From positions 1 through 64,000 of the forward strand of contig JAKAWR010000010.1 of the NCBI GenBank assembly GCA_021816935.1: a stretch of 64,000 bases of DNA. Direction: 5' to 3'. Below, one piece after another: positions 35,307 through 43,377 of the stretch. Within the stretch, counting starts at the first letter, position 1, and each line of letters opens with the position of its first letter. The notes below the pieces were generated by a model. The model saw nothing but the letters and a program-made list of their open reading frames with translations, ran no database searches and was not told the DNA's origin. The DNA is from Actinomycetes bacterium (lineage in GTDB: Bacteria > Actinomycetota > Acidimicrobiia > Acidimicrobiales > JAMCPL01). The translations under genes were made by a program, and so were the position numbers.

Positions 35307-35332
35307 TATAATTGTCAATTGCAAGAGACAAT
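35307..35332 (+). promoter_or_regulatory. TATAAT box and inverted repeat upstream of the ccm operon
   Basis: TATAAT at 35307-35312 is followed by ATTGTC (35311-35316) and its exact reverse complement GACAAT (35327-35332), separated by 10 nt. The surrounding 45 nt are AT-rich. It is probably the ccm operon promoter with a regulator site over the transcription start. The MarR operator at 32517 has a different sequence, so a different regulator is likely. Confidence 0.45.
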
Positions 35333-35370
35333 CATTTGGGTACGGATGTCCCCGGAGCGGTTGGTAAGGT

Positions 35371-36123
35371 GTGTCTTTAGACCCTATATTCGATGGTATT
35401 GCGTCTATGCCGATGGTCTACCTGCGGCGTGCCACGTCGATCGTCGACCGCTACCCTGCTCTGGCTGGGGTGGATCTCGAGGTGGATAGAGGGGAAGTGG
35501 TCGTGATTCAGGGTGCGAACGGCGCAGGCAAGACGAGTCTGCTGAGGCTGGTGGCGGGCCTTCTCCCGCTCAGCAGCGGAGAGTGCCGCGTCTTGGGGGA
35601 GGACCTCGGCGCGTCGGGAGGGACGTTGAGGCCCGCCTCGAGGAAGAGGATCGGCTTTCTCGGTCACTCGGCCCTGCTTTACGAAGATCTGAACGTAGTG
35701 GAGAACCTCCGGTTCCAGGTGCGGGCGGCGGGGCTGCGTGGTTGGGAATCCGGTATGTGCCATGCGTCGGAAGAGGCGCTGGATCGGGTTGGGCTCCCCT
35801 CGCGTATGTGGCATGTGCCGGCTGGCAGGCTCTCGGCTGGCCAGCGTCGAAGGGCGGCGCTGGCCGCGTTGGTGGCTCGGAAGCCCGAGCTCTGGTTACT
35901 GGACGAGCCGCATGCCGGGCTCGATTCCCGGGGACGAGCGTTACTCGGTGACATCGTGCAGGATGCAGCCGGATTGGGAGCTGTGGTCCTCATGGCATCT
36001 CACGAGCCGGAAGAAGCATTCCTACTCGCGGATCGGGTGGTGACGCTTTCAGGGGGGCGGGTTACGGCTGTCCGGGAATCGGTCAGCGAGAGATCTGGTG
36101 GGGATTCAACTCATGTGGCGTGA
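35371..36123 (+). CDS. ccmA: CcmA, ATPase of the ccm heme-handling ABC complex
   Basis: 250 aa. With CcmB it forms the ABC complex that drives release of holo-CcmE for heme delivery to apocytochromes. Walker A VIQGANGAGKTSLLRLVAG, signature GRLSAGQRRRAALAAL, Walker B LWLLDEPHAGLDSRGR and the SHEPEEA switch are complete. The start may be GTG 35371 or ATG 35407 (MPMVYLRRAT). It is first of the operon and overlaps ccmB by 11 nt. Identity as CcmA rests on the motifs plus the downstream ccmBCDEFGH order. Confidence 0.88.
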   Translation: MSLDPIFDGIASMPMVYLRRATSIVDRYPALAGVDLEVDRGEVVVIQGANGAGKTSLLRLVAGLLPLSSGECRVLGEDLGASGGTLRPASRKRIGFLGHSALLYEDLNVVENLRFQVRAAGLRGWESGMCHASEEALDRVGLPSRMWHVPAGRLSAGQRRRAALAALVARKPELWLLDEPHAGLDSRGRALLGDIVQDAAGLGAVVLMASHEPEEAFLLADRVVTLSGGRVTAVRESVSERSGGDSTHVA

Positions 36124-36781
36124 TGCCGCTCTGATCGCTGCAAAAGACCTTCGGATAGAGCTTCGCTCCCGGGTGCTCCTCAATCAGCTTGCACCGATGG
36201 CGATGCTGATGCTCGTCCTTTTCGCCTTTGCCCTCGGACCGGGTCGGGGCGCGCTCGTTCCGGCGGCCCCCGGGCTCTTCTGGACCGGCACGCTCTTCAG
36301 CGCGTTGCTGGCGGTACAGAGGAGTTGGGCGGTCGAGCCAGTGGAGGGCGCGCATGATCCGTTGCATCTCGCGGGTATGGACTCTTCGGGCATTTTCTTC
36401 GGCAAGCTCGCAGCAGTACTTGCTGAGCTCTTGACTCTGGAGGTGCTGCTCGGCATCGGTGTCGTGGTGCTGTTCGGAGCTCGCGTGGCGTCGCCTGCCG
36501 AATTGCTTCTGTCGACACTGGCCGGAACGGTGGGCTTGGCTGCCGTGGGCGTGCTGTACGGAGCTCTGGCGTCGGGGATGCACACCAAAGAGACGCTCTT
36601 CCCGCTGCTCTTCCTACCGGTGGCCAGCCCGGTTCTCGTTGCGGGTACACGGGCATGGCAGGTTGCGCTCGGGACGGCGCATATGGGAGCAGGTCCGTGG
36701 ATGACCCTGCTCGTGGTTTTTGCGGCTCTTTACCTTTCGGCAGGCGTATTGCTCTACGGGCCGCTTGAAGGAACGGAGTAG
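36113..36781 (+). CDS. ccmB: CcmB, heme-export permease subunit
   Basis: 222 aa from ATG 36113, with GGTGGGG as ribosome binding site. Six hydrophobic helices. WRDAALIAAKDLRIELRSRVLL, then an FWTGTLFSALLAVQRSW loop (typical of CcmB), EGAHDPLHLAGMDSSGIFFGKL, and SGMHTKETLFPLLFLPVASP are family features. Its stop overlaps the ccmC start by one base. A GTG 15 nt upstream (36098) is possible but lies inside the ribosome binding region. Confidence 0.92.
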   Translation: MWRDAALIAAKDLRIELRSRVLLNQLAPMAMLMLVLFAFALGPGRGALVPAAPGLFWTGTLFSALLAVQRSWAVEPVEGAHDPLHLAGMDSSGIFFGKLAAVLAELLTLEVLLGIGVVVLFGARVASPAELLLSTLAGTVGLAAVGVLYGALASGMHTKETLFPLLFLPVASPVLVAGTRAWQVALGTAHMGAGPWMTLLVVFAALYLSAGVLLYGPLEGTE

Positions 36782-37926
36782 TGATGGCTGTAATACTTGA
36801 CGCAGGTCGTAGGTTCGTTAGGTGGGGAGGAGTGGCGGGAGCGGCTGAGCGGAACGGGGGGGCTGGACGGGCCCGAGCGGCTGGGCCGGCTGGACCGGCG
36901 GAAGGGGGGGCTGGACCGGATGGACTGGGCACAGCGATTGGTCGCATGGGTGCCGCCTCGGGTGGCGGCACTCCCAGGTCAGCTGAAACCGTCGGTACAG
37001 TGCCGGAGCCGTGGAGCCGGACGGTCACGTTGCTCGTTCGTGCGACCGGGGTGGCTGCCGTGCTGGGTATCGCAGTTGATGTCTGGCTGGGGCTTGCCGT
37101 GACGCCGCCTGCCAAGGTAATGGGCAACCTGGTGCGTCTGCTCTACGTGCATCCGGCGCTTGCGACGGTGGCTCTCTATCTCGCATTTGGACTCGCCGCC
37201 CTGAATAGCCTTCTGTGGCTCTGGCCGAGAACCCGGCGACCTTTCTTCGACCGGCTGGCAGCTGCGTCCGTCCAGACGGGCATTGTTTTCCTGGTGCTTA
37301 CTATCGTGACTGGATCGTTGTGGGGGAGGCCGACCTGGGGGGTCTTCTGGACGTGGGATCCGCTGCTCACGTTTACGGCGCTACTGCTACTCTTCTTCCT
37401 CGGCTACCTGGCCGTCAGGAAGGCGACCACGGATCCGGTCAAGCGTGCACGCCGGGCAGCGGTGACGTGCCTTCTCGCGTTCATCGACGTCCCGGTGGTC
37501 CACTTTTCCGTCATCTGGTGGCGGACGCTGCACCAAACGCCGACCCTGCTCGAGCCGGCGAGCCCGAAGGTCGGTGGAATCATGCTCGCGACCATGCTCC
37601 TGTCGTTCCTGGCCTTTACCCTGCTCTTCGTCTGGATGCTTGCCTACGGTTACCGGTTGCGGGTACTGAAGGATTTCGCGGAGAGCAGCGAGGTGGCTGC
37701 CGCGCTGGCCGAGAGGACCGGAGAGGCCGAGCAGGAGGAAATGGGCTGGGGGATGAGGCCCGGGCAGATAGAGCGGGCTTCAGAAAGGCTACTCGTCGGG
37801 ATCGCAGAGCCAGCCGTGCGGGTGGGGGATGATAAGCCCGTCGCTCAATCCGCGGAGGGCCGACCGGCCCATCCGCCTGGCGAGGCGGTACTGGTCGATG
37901 CGTCCCGGATGGGGGGAGGGCAGTGA
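36781..37926 (+). CDS. ccmC: CcmC-type heme lyase/transfer subunit
   Basis: 381 aa. The first 75 residues are a Gly/Ala-rich extension. The membrane part has the WWD-like tryptophan-rich motif TWGVFWTWDPLLTFTALLLL, and two heme-coordinating His candidates, in VRLLYVHPALA and DVPVVHFSVIWWRTLHQ. CcmC loads heme onto CcmE. It starts by GTG overlapping the ccmB stop (or ATG 36784) and ends overlapping ccmD. The C-terminal extension of about 80 residues beyond the last helix is also variable. Typical CcmC is about 240 aa. Confidence 0.9.
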   Translation: MMAVILDAGRRFVRWGGVAGAAERNGGAGRARAAGPAGPAEGGAGPDGLGTAIGRMGAASGGGTPRSAETVGTVPEPWSRTVTLLVRATGVAAVLGIAVDVWLGLAVTPPAKVMGNLVRLLYVHPALATVALYLAFGLAALNSLLWLWPRTRRPFFDRLAAASVQTGIVFLVLTIVTGSLWGRPTWGVFWTWDPLLTFTALLLLFFLGYLAVRKATTDPVKRARRAAVTCLLAFIDVPVVHFSVIWWRTLHQTPTLLEPASPKVGGIMLATMLLSFLAFTLLFVWMLAYGYRLRVLKDFAESSEVAAALAERTGEAEQEEMGWGMRPGQIERASERLLVGIAEPAVRVGDDKPVAQSAEGRPAHPPGEAVLVDASRMGGGQ

Positions 37927-38180
37927 TCTATATATATCTGGGGTACGTGATAGCGCTGGCCGCGCTGGCTGCATTCGGTTTCTCACTCGTGTGGCGGAGG
38001 GCTCGGCTCGAGCGCAGGGTGCAAGCGATCGCCAGGCGGGCCGCAGGGCAGCCCGGAGTTGAGGCCGTTGTCCGGGTTTCAGTTGGTGGGGCGGGCGTTG
38101 TTGTGCAAGCGAGCCGGGATGCCACGGCCGGTGGGGCGGGCGGACCCGGTAACTTCGGGAAAACGGGTGTGACGGGCTGA
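37923..38180 (+). CDS. ccmD: CcmD-like small membrane protein
   Basis: 85 aa. One N-terminal helix, IYIYLGYVIALAALAAFGFSL, followed by a basic WRRARLERRVQAIARRA segment: the topology and size expected of CcmD, which stabilises the CcmABC-CcmE complex. The rest is Gly/Ala-rich. GTG overlaps the ccmC stop (GTGA) and its TGA overlaps the ccmE ATG. CcmD sequence is poorly conserved, so identity depends on context. Confidence 0.75.
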   Translation: MIYIYLGYVIALAALAAFGFSLVWRRARLERRVQAIARRAAGQPGVEAVVRVSVGGAGVVVQASRDATAGGAGGPGNFGKTGVTG

Positions 38181-38791
38181 TGAGCGGCTTGCTCGGCAGG
38201 CGGCGTTGGGTGAGGACGGCCGTTGCCGCGCTTGTATTCGTAGGCGGCCTGGGCTTTCTGCTCTTCAAAGGGGTCGGGAGCGCCCTGGACTACTACCTGA
38301 CCGTCCCCCAGGCGGTTGCCAAGCGGGTTTCGCTGGGATCCTCGTCGTTCCGTCTGGAGGGGGTGGTGGCTCCGGGCAGCGTGCGGCGCACTGGTTCCGG
38401 AGTCGACTTCTCTGTGACGGGTGGAGGGAAGGAAATCCCCGTTGTCGTAGCGGGGCAGCCCCCGCAGCTATTCCAGGTTGGCATCCCGGTGGTACTGGTG
38501 GGTCGCTTCCGGGGGGATGCCTTCGACGCCGGCCGGATCATGGTAAAGCACACATCCATTTACCAGCCGGCAGCCGGTAAGTCTCCTTCCCGGCCGAAGG
38601 TGGGCACTTGTCGCGACGCCACGTGTTCCGGTGCCCGTGCCCGGCAGCTGCCTGCGAGTGATATGCGAGAGCCACCGCCTGCCGGCCCTCGAGAACAGCG
38701 GGCGAGTGGTGCCGGAAACCTGCTGGTGAGCACGCGGGGGACGGCTGACGTCTTGCTGCCCTGCCCGGCGGGGTCACTCGTGAGGGCCTAA
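38180..38791 (+). CDS. ccmE: CcmE, periplasmic heme chaperone
   Basis: 203 aa. One N-terminal anchor (TAVAALVFVGGLGFLLFKGV), then the OB-fold: FRLEGVVAPGSVRR, VDFSVTGGGKEIPVVVAG, and PVVLVGRFRGDAFDAGRIMVKHTSIY. The heme-binding His of HxxxY (HTSIY, about residue 126) is in place although the usual HDENY residues differ. The final 75 residues are Pro/Arg-rich, not part of the fold. It binds heme covalently and hands it to the CcmFH lyase. Confidence 0.92.
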   Translation: MSGLLGRRRWVRTAVAALVFVGGLGFLLFKGVGSALDYYLTVPQAVAKRVSLGSSSFRLEGVVAPGSVRRTGSGVDFSVTGGGKEIPVVVAGQPPQLFQVGIPVVLVGRFRGDAFDAGRIMVKHTSIYQPAAGKSPSRPKVGTCRDATCSGARARQLPASDMREPPPAGPREQRASGAGNLLVSTRGTADVLLPCPAGSLVRA

Positions 38792-38866
38792 GAGGTGCCG
38801 GATGAGGATCGGCGGTTGCGCTAGGCAGGCGGCGCATTACGGCGCCACTGGTAAAGGCGTGAAATA

Positions 38867-41290
38867 GTGCTGGATGCGGCGTTAGGTTCAGCCGGGGTTC
38901 TCCTTGCTTTCGCCGCCTCGGTGGCGGGCATCGTTTCACTCGGTGTCGGGTTGCACTCGGGGAGCGGCCGGCTCGTGCGATCAGGACGGATCTACGCGTC
39001 GCTGGTGTGTGCAGGGGCAGGAGTTGCCACGGTGGCTATGGAATCCGCCTTGTTCTCCCGGGACTTCGAGATCCGTTACGTTGCCGAGGTCACCAGCAGG
39101 CAGACGCCACTTCTTTACACGGTGACGGGATTGTGGTCGTCACTCGCAGGATCGATCCTGCTGTGGGGCCTGGTGCTTGCGCTCTTCACCCTGGCAATCT
39201 CCCGGCGGCTGAGGGCGGGTCCCGGCATAGACGAGCGTTTTGGCGCCTGGACCCACATCGTCATGTTCGCGGTGGGAGCGTTCTTCTTCGCCATGATGCT
39301 CGGACCCGCCAATCCCTTTGCGACTTTCAACGGTCCCCATCCTGCTAACGGCACGGGGCCCAACCCCCTGCTCCAGGACAATGTGCTCGTCGCGGCCCAT
39401 CCGCCGCTTCTCTACCTTGGGATGGTGGGATTCACGGTGCCCTTCGCTCTGCATATAGCGGGTCTCGTGACGGGGCGGGTTGATGGACGATGGCAGGAAA
39501 CGGCGAGGAGGTGGGCAATGTTCGCCTGGATGTGCCTCGGAGCCGGAATCATGCTCGGCGCCTGGTGGTCCTACGAGGTCCTGGGTTGGGGAGGATTCTG
39601 GGCGTGGGATCCAGTTGAGAACGCAGCCTTGATGCCCTGGCTTATTGGCGCGGCTTACGTGCATTCGTCGATACCGGCGGTCCGCAGCGGCATCCGTCGC
39701 ACTTGGACGGCCTCGTTGGCCGTGTCGGCATTCTGCCTCACAATTCTTGGCACCTTCCTGACCCGGTCGGGGGTCGTCGCGTCGGTGCACGCTTTTGCTC
39801 AGTCGAGGGTCGGCTTATGGATCCTGGTGCTTCTGGGAGTCGCTGCTACCAGTGCCATCGCATTGATCGCCTGGAGGGCCGGCCTACTGCGAGAAGGGGC
39901 GGCGGTCCGTGCAGGGGCGATTCCTTCAGGACATGAGGGTGTAGACGGTTCCCCCGGACCTGCAGGTGTTGATGGAACCCCCGGGCATACGGGGCCAGAC
40001 GATCCGACACAGCTATCGCCCGGCAGGCGCGGCTTCAGGTTGCAGCGCGCCGTCTTAGCGCAGAACGTTCTTCTCGCTGCCCTTACCGGGATCATCCTTC
40101 TGGGGACGCTGTTCCCGCTTCTGTATCAGGCTGCCGTAGGTGGCCAGGTGACGGTCGGCGCGCCTTATTTCGATCGTTTTGCGACGCCTATTGCGCTCAT
40201 GCTGCTTGCGTTGATGGGGGTTGGCCCGTTGCTCGGCATGCACGATAGTTCATCGGGTGACGGTGGGAAGTTGTCGCAGAGTTCGAGTGCAGCGGCGTCG
40301 GTGGCTGCCAGGCTTCTCGGTCCCGCTTGGGCCGGCGGTGTCGCCCTCATTGTGGCCGTACTCGCCGGCATTCGCAGTCCGTTACTCTTGGCGGTTTACG
40401 GCCTAGGGGCGTTTACCGCTGCTGCGAACCTGTGGCGCCTCCCGCGCCAGTTCGGAGGATCCCACCCCCTCTCCTCCGGTCACCCCCTCTCCTCCGGTCA
40501 CCCCCTCTCCTCCGGTCACCCCCTCTCCTCCGGTCACCCCCCCACCTCGGGTGGCTTGCACGGCCGTCGGCAACATGGTGGTAGCAGGGAGCGGCATTAC
40601 GCCGGGCTACGAACCACGGGCGCGGTGGCAGCTCATCTGGGCATCGTGGTCGTGGCCGTTGCGTTGGCATCGGCGAGTGGTCTTGCCGCCCATAGTTCGG
40701 TGACCCTTTATCCCGGTGGCACGCGGTCCGTTGCGGGTCAGGTGATCCGTTACGCGGGAGTGTTCCACGAGTCGAAGCCGTCGTACAAGGCGGTCGGGGC
40801 GCGCGTGTACGTTGACGGCTCGGGCCCGTTCGAGCCGGCGCTGAGCTGGTTTGGATTGGCAACAGAGGCAGTTGGCACACCGGCCATCGCATCCGGCCCG
40901 GCACGGGATGTGTATATCACCTTGAGCAACCTGCCGAGCAGTAGGAGCGGGGCGGTGACATTGAACGTGACGGTCCAGCCGTTCGTGATGTGGCTGTGGG
41001 TGGGTGGTGCACTTGCCATTCTGGGTGTTGCCTTGGTGTTGTTAACGCCAAGGCGTAGGCGGCGGCCTGGGGTGCTAGACGTCGGGGAGGCCGGCACTGT
41101 CGGGGTGCTTGACGCTTGGGAGGACGGGGCCGGGGAGCGGGACCATTGGGCAAGCCGCTCGATCGAAGCGTGGGAGGGAGGAGATACCGACTCGGGGAAA
41201 ACCGCGTCGAGGGAACCGGGGCGAAGGGAGACGGAGCCAGTGGGGATGGAGCCAGTGGGGATGGAGCCAGTGGAAGGGAGCTGGAGGTAA
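38867..41290 (+). CDS. ccmF: CcmF, cytochrome c heme lyase subunit
   Basis: 807 aa, about 15 transmembrane segments. The diagnostic WWD block, WWSYEVLGWGGFWAWDPVEN, and heme-ligand-like His residues (VAAHPPLLYLGM and AAYVHSSIPAV) are present. The TGLWSSLAGSILLWGL and LGPANPFATFN segments are typical. Two inserted variable regions exist: a Pro/Gly stretch after the seventh helix and a tandem HPLSSG array near residue 540. The C-terminal 70 residues are charged and repetitive (EPVGMEPVGM). The GTG start leaves a 75-nt gap after ccmE. Confidence 0.95.
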   Translation: MLDAALGSAGVLLAFAASVAGIVSLGVGLHSGSGRLVRSGRIYASLVCAGAGVATVAMESALFSRDFEIRYVAEVTSRQTPLLYTVTGLWSSLAGSILLWGLVLALFTLAISRRLRAGPGIDERFGAWTHIVMFAVGAFFFAMMLGPANPFATFNGPHPANGTGPNPLLQDNVLVAAHPPLLYLGMVGFTVPFALHIAGLVTGRVDGRWQETARRWAMFAWMCLGAGIMLGAWWSYEVLGWGGFWAWDPVENAALMPWLIGAAYVHSSIPAVRSGIRRTWTASLAVSAFCLTILGTFLTRSGVVASVHAFAQSRVGLWILVLLGVAATSAIALIAWRAGLLREGAAVRAGAIPSGHEGVDGSPGPAGVDGTPGHTGPDDPTQLSPGRRGFRLQRAVLAQNVLLAALTGIILLGTLFPLLYQAAVGGQVTVGAPYFDRFATPIALMLLALMGVGPLLGMHDSSSGDGGKLSQSSSAAASVAARLLGPAWAGGVALIVAVLAGIRSPLLLAVYGLGAFTAAANLWRLPRQFGGSHPLSSGHPLSSGHPLSSGHPLSSGHPPTSGGLHGRRQHGGSRERHYAGLRTTGAVAAHLGIVVVAVALASASGLAAHSSVTLYPGGTRSVAGQVIRYAGVFHESKPSYKAVGARVYVDGSGPFEPALSWFGLATEAVGTPAIASGPARDVYITLSNLPSSRSGAVTLNVTVQPFVMWLWVGGALAILGVALVLLTPRRRRRPGVLDVGEAGTVGVLDAWEDGAGERDHWASRSIEAWEGGDTDSGKTASREPGRRETEPVGMEPVGMEPVEGSWR
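40463..40552 (+). repeat. 18-bp tandem repeat inside ccmF (HPLSSG array)
   Basis: Four exact copies of an 18-bp unit (caccccctctcctccggt) at 40463-40534 and one degenerate copy to 40552 encode HPLSSG four times and then HPPTSG, in a loop of CcmF. The unit keeps the frame. Exact copies suggest recent expansion. Confidence 0.92.
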
Positions 41291-41412
41291 TGAAGGGGGG
41301 CAAGACGGAGCCACCGAAATTGGCAGCAGCCGCGACATTGGGCCCGCCCGAGGTCGGGTTGGGCGAGGGCGTGTGGCAGTCGACCGTTCACGAGGGAGGT
41401 CGTCAGTGGTGA
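41290..41412 (+). CDS. 40-codon ORF bridging ccmF and ccmG
   Basis: ATG 41290 overlaps the ccmF TAA in a TAATG junction, and its TGA (41410-41412) overlaps the ccmG GTG (41409-41411). It thus tiles exactly between two genes. The peptide (MKGGKTEPPKLAAAATLGPP, GEGVWQSTVHEGGRQW at the end) has no motif. It may only keep ribosomes moving from ccmF to ccmG. Chance cannot be excluded. Confidence 0.35.
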   Translation: MKGGKTEPPKLAAAATLGPPEVGLGEGVWQSTVHEGGRQW

Positions 41413-42164
41413 AGCCTCCGAAATCGCGCGCGGCAGTGCTTGTGGCGGGAGTAATGGTGTTGCTCGTCGCAGGGTTGATTGGGGTACTTGCGACAAGGCG
41501 CCCTCCTTCCGCTGCTGAGGCTGATACTCCGCTTCTCGGAAAGAGTGCTCCGGCACTGGCGGGAGCGACACCGGCTGGTGCGCAGTTCGACAAGAGGACT
41601 CTGGTGGGGCAGTGGACCCTGGTCGAATTCTTTTCATCGTGGTGTGTAGCCTGCCGGGAGGAGGCGCCGGCGTTACTCACCTTTGCGATGGAGCACGGTT
41701 ACGCACCAAGTCGAGGGATGGCACAGGGTCAGGGGACCGCTCAAAGCTGGGGGCCGGTCGGAGGAGCAAGTGTGCCACAAAGGGGAACAACGGGCCATGG
41801 CGGGGGTGCCGGGCAGGGTACCGTTGCGGAACTCGGTAGTAGTTCGAATCAACACGAGCCGCCCGAGCCGCTCGTCGACATAGTCGGCGTCGCCTTTGAC
41901 GACCCCGCTGGGGCAGTCAGGCAGTATGTCCGTGACACCGGCATGATCTGGACGGTGGTTCTCGACCCATCGGGCCAGACGGCGGTTTCGTATGGGGTGA
42001 CGGGGCCACCCGAGGCCTTTCTTGTCGATCCTGCGGGCAGGATAGTGGACCACATCGATGGCCCCGTGACGGCGCAGTTTCTCAACGGCGTATTCACCAG
42101 GGCCCAGTCGGATTTCCTGCGTGCCGAGAGGCTCGCTGGTTCCGGAGGCGCAAGACGATCATGA
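41409..42164 (+). CDS. ccmG: CcmG/DsbE-type thiol-disulfide oxidoreductase
   Basis: 251 aa from GTG 41409 (GGGAGGT lies 8 nt upstream; GTG 41406 is the alternative). One N-terminal anchor, AVLVAGVMVLLVAGLIGVLA, then a thioredoxin fold with WCVAC in VEFFSSWCVACREEAPALL. VTGPPEAFLVDPAGRIV with the cis-Pro loop is typical of CcmG. A 55-residue Gly/Gln-rich insertion separates the active-site helix from the VDIVGVAFDDPAGAV strand, where CcmG usually has a short loop. It reduces apocytochrome cysteines for heme attachment. Its stop overlaps ccmH (ATGA). Confidence 0.93.
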   Translation: MKPPKSRAAVLVAGVMVLLVAGLIGVLATRRPPSAAEADTPLLGKSAPALAGATPAGAQFDKRTLVGQWTLVEFFSSWCVACREEAPALLTFAMEHGYAPSRGMAQGQGTAQSWGPVGGASVPQRGTTGHGGGAGQGTVAELGSSSNQHEPPEPLVDIVGVAFDDPAGAVRQYVRDTGMIWTVVLDPSGQTAVSYGVTGPPEAFLVDPAGRIVDHIDGPVTAQFLNGVFTRAQSDFLRAERLAGSGGARRS

Positions 42165-43303
42165 ACCGTCGGACGGTAATCGGATGGGGCCTCCTAGCGG
42201 CGGTCGTGGCGGTTGCCGTCGGTACGGCTGTCACAGGTCCGGGCCCCCGCGCCGCCGATCCGCTCCAGAGGGCAGCACAGATCGAGCGCGCCGTACGCTG
42301 CCCGGACATCAACTCCTGCGGTGGCACGGTGTCGATAGCCCAGTCGCGCTCCCCGGTCGCGGTAGAGATGCGGAAAGTGATCGAGGCTAAGGCGAAGTCG
42401 GGCAAGAGTAACGCTGAGATCGAGAGTTACCTGGTAGGACGATACGGATCCGCGATTCTCCTCTCACCGCCGTCCGTCGCAGGCACCGTCTTAGGGCTGC
42501 TTCCCTTCGTGGCGTTGGCGCTGTTCATGGCGGCGGGCTTGGTAGTGTGGCGCTCACGGCGAAGACGCACGGGGCTCGACACGACCGTCGAGACCGTTCC
42601 AGACGCCAACAGAGCCGTCGAGACCCGCCGCGATGGGGATCCGTTGAGCGAAAACCCTTCCCCCTCGAAGCCAGCGGTGGACGACATCTCGAGTCGGGAT
42701 GCGACCGGTGGAGCTCCTCGCCCGGGGCGGAAGTTGAGCGCTGTGCGGCGTAAGTGGCTCGTTGTGGCTGGGACTGGGTTGGTGTCCGTCGCCGCGGCAG
42801 CCGGCGGGCTGCTGGCAGGGGTCGTTTCTTCCGGCGGGCCTCGACGGCTGGGCGCTCCGGCGACAGGGAGCGCCGAGCGGTACGTATCGGGCGCAATGGC
42901 ACAGGCGGCGGCTCAAGAGCGTCAGGGCCACCTACTCCAGGCGCTCCAGCTCTACCGGAAAGTCCTGTCCGTCGACCGGACCGAGTCCGACGCGCTGGCC
43001 GAGTACGGGTGGATCACCTACGAGTCCGGTGTAGCCTCGCACAACGCGGCGCTTGTCGCGGAAGGATCTGCCTACGTGAAGAGGGCCGTCACGTTGGCCC
43101 CGAAATCATATGCCCCGCATCTGTACCTTGGCACGATATACCTCGATGGCGGGGGATCGGCTGCCGAGGCTGTCCGGCAGTACCGGGAGTTCCTTGCTGG
43201 CAAACCGCCGGTACAGCTCGTGCGGGAGGCAACGCCGTTCATGAAGCGGGCCGCCCAGAGAGCACGCGAGCCGATCAGCGGAATGCCGGCGACGGCACCC
43301 TGA
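42161..43303 (+). CDS. ccmH: CcmH with CcmI-like TPR domain
   Basis: 380 aa. The N-terminal domain is the CcmH thiol reductase, but its usual CxxC (LRCxxC) is CPDINSC: Cys47 and Cys53 are six positions apart. EMRKVIEAKAKSGKSNAEIES YLV-type helices and VGRYGSAILLSPPS follow as in CcmH. Then one TM helix (VLGLLPFVALALFMAAGLVVW), a linker, a second TM, and a C-terminal TPR-like part (LYRKVLSVDRTESDALAEYGW, YLGTIYLDGGGSAAEAVRQY) resembling CcmI. Fused CcmHI occurs in some bacteria. It completes the ccm operon. Confidence 0.88.
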   Translation: MNRRTVIGWGLLAAVVAVAVGTAVTGPGPRAADPLQRAAQIERAVRCPDINSCGGTVSIAQSRSPVAVEMRKVIEAKAKSGKSNAEIESYLVGRYGSAILLSPPSVAGTVLGLLPFVALALFMAAGLVVWRSRRRRTGLDTTVETVPDANRAVETRRDGDPLSENPSPSKPAVDDISSRDATGGAPRPGRKLSAVRRKWLVVAGTGLVSVAAAAGGLLAGVVSSGGPRRLGAPATGSAERYVSGAMAQAAAQERQGHLLQALQLYRKVLSVDRTESDALAEYGWITYESGVASHNAALVAEGSAYVKRAVTLAPKSYAPHLYLGTIYLDGGGSAAEAVRQYREFLAGKPPVQLVREATPFMKRAAQRAREPISGMPATAP

Positions 43304-43377
43304 CCGATAGGGGGCGTTGCGTGCGGCCGGGGACGATCGGACTGACCGGGCACGCCATGCGATACTGCAGGATAGGA

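Noticed and set aside
34657-35331. 224-aa minus-strand frame over the MFS tail and the ccm upstream region
   Set aside because: Arg/Ser/Pro-rich text with no domain; overlaps the MFS C terminus and the TATAAT promoter region.
43072-43353. 93-aa minus-strand frame at the end of ccmH
   Set aside because: Overlaps the ccmH C terminus and shows no protein-like features.
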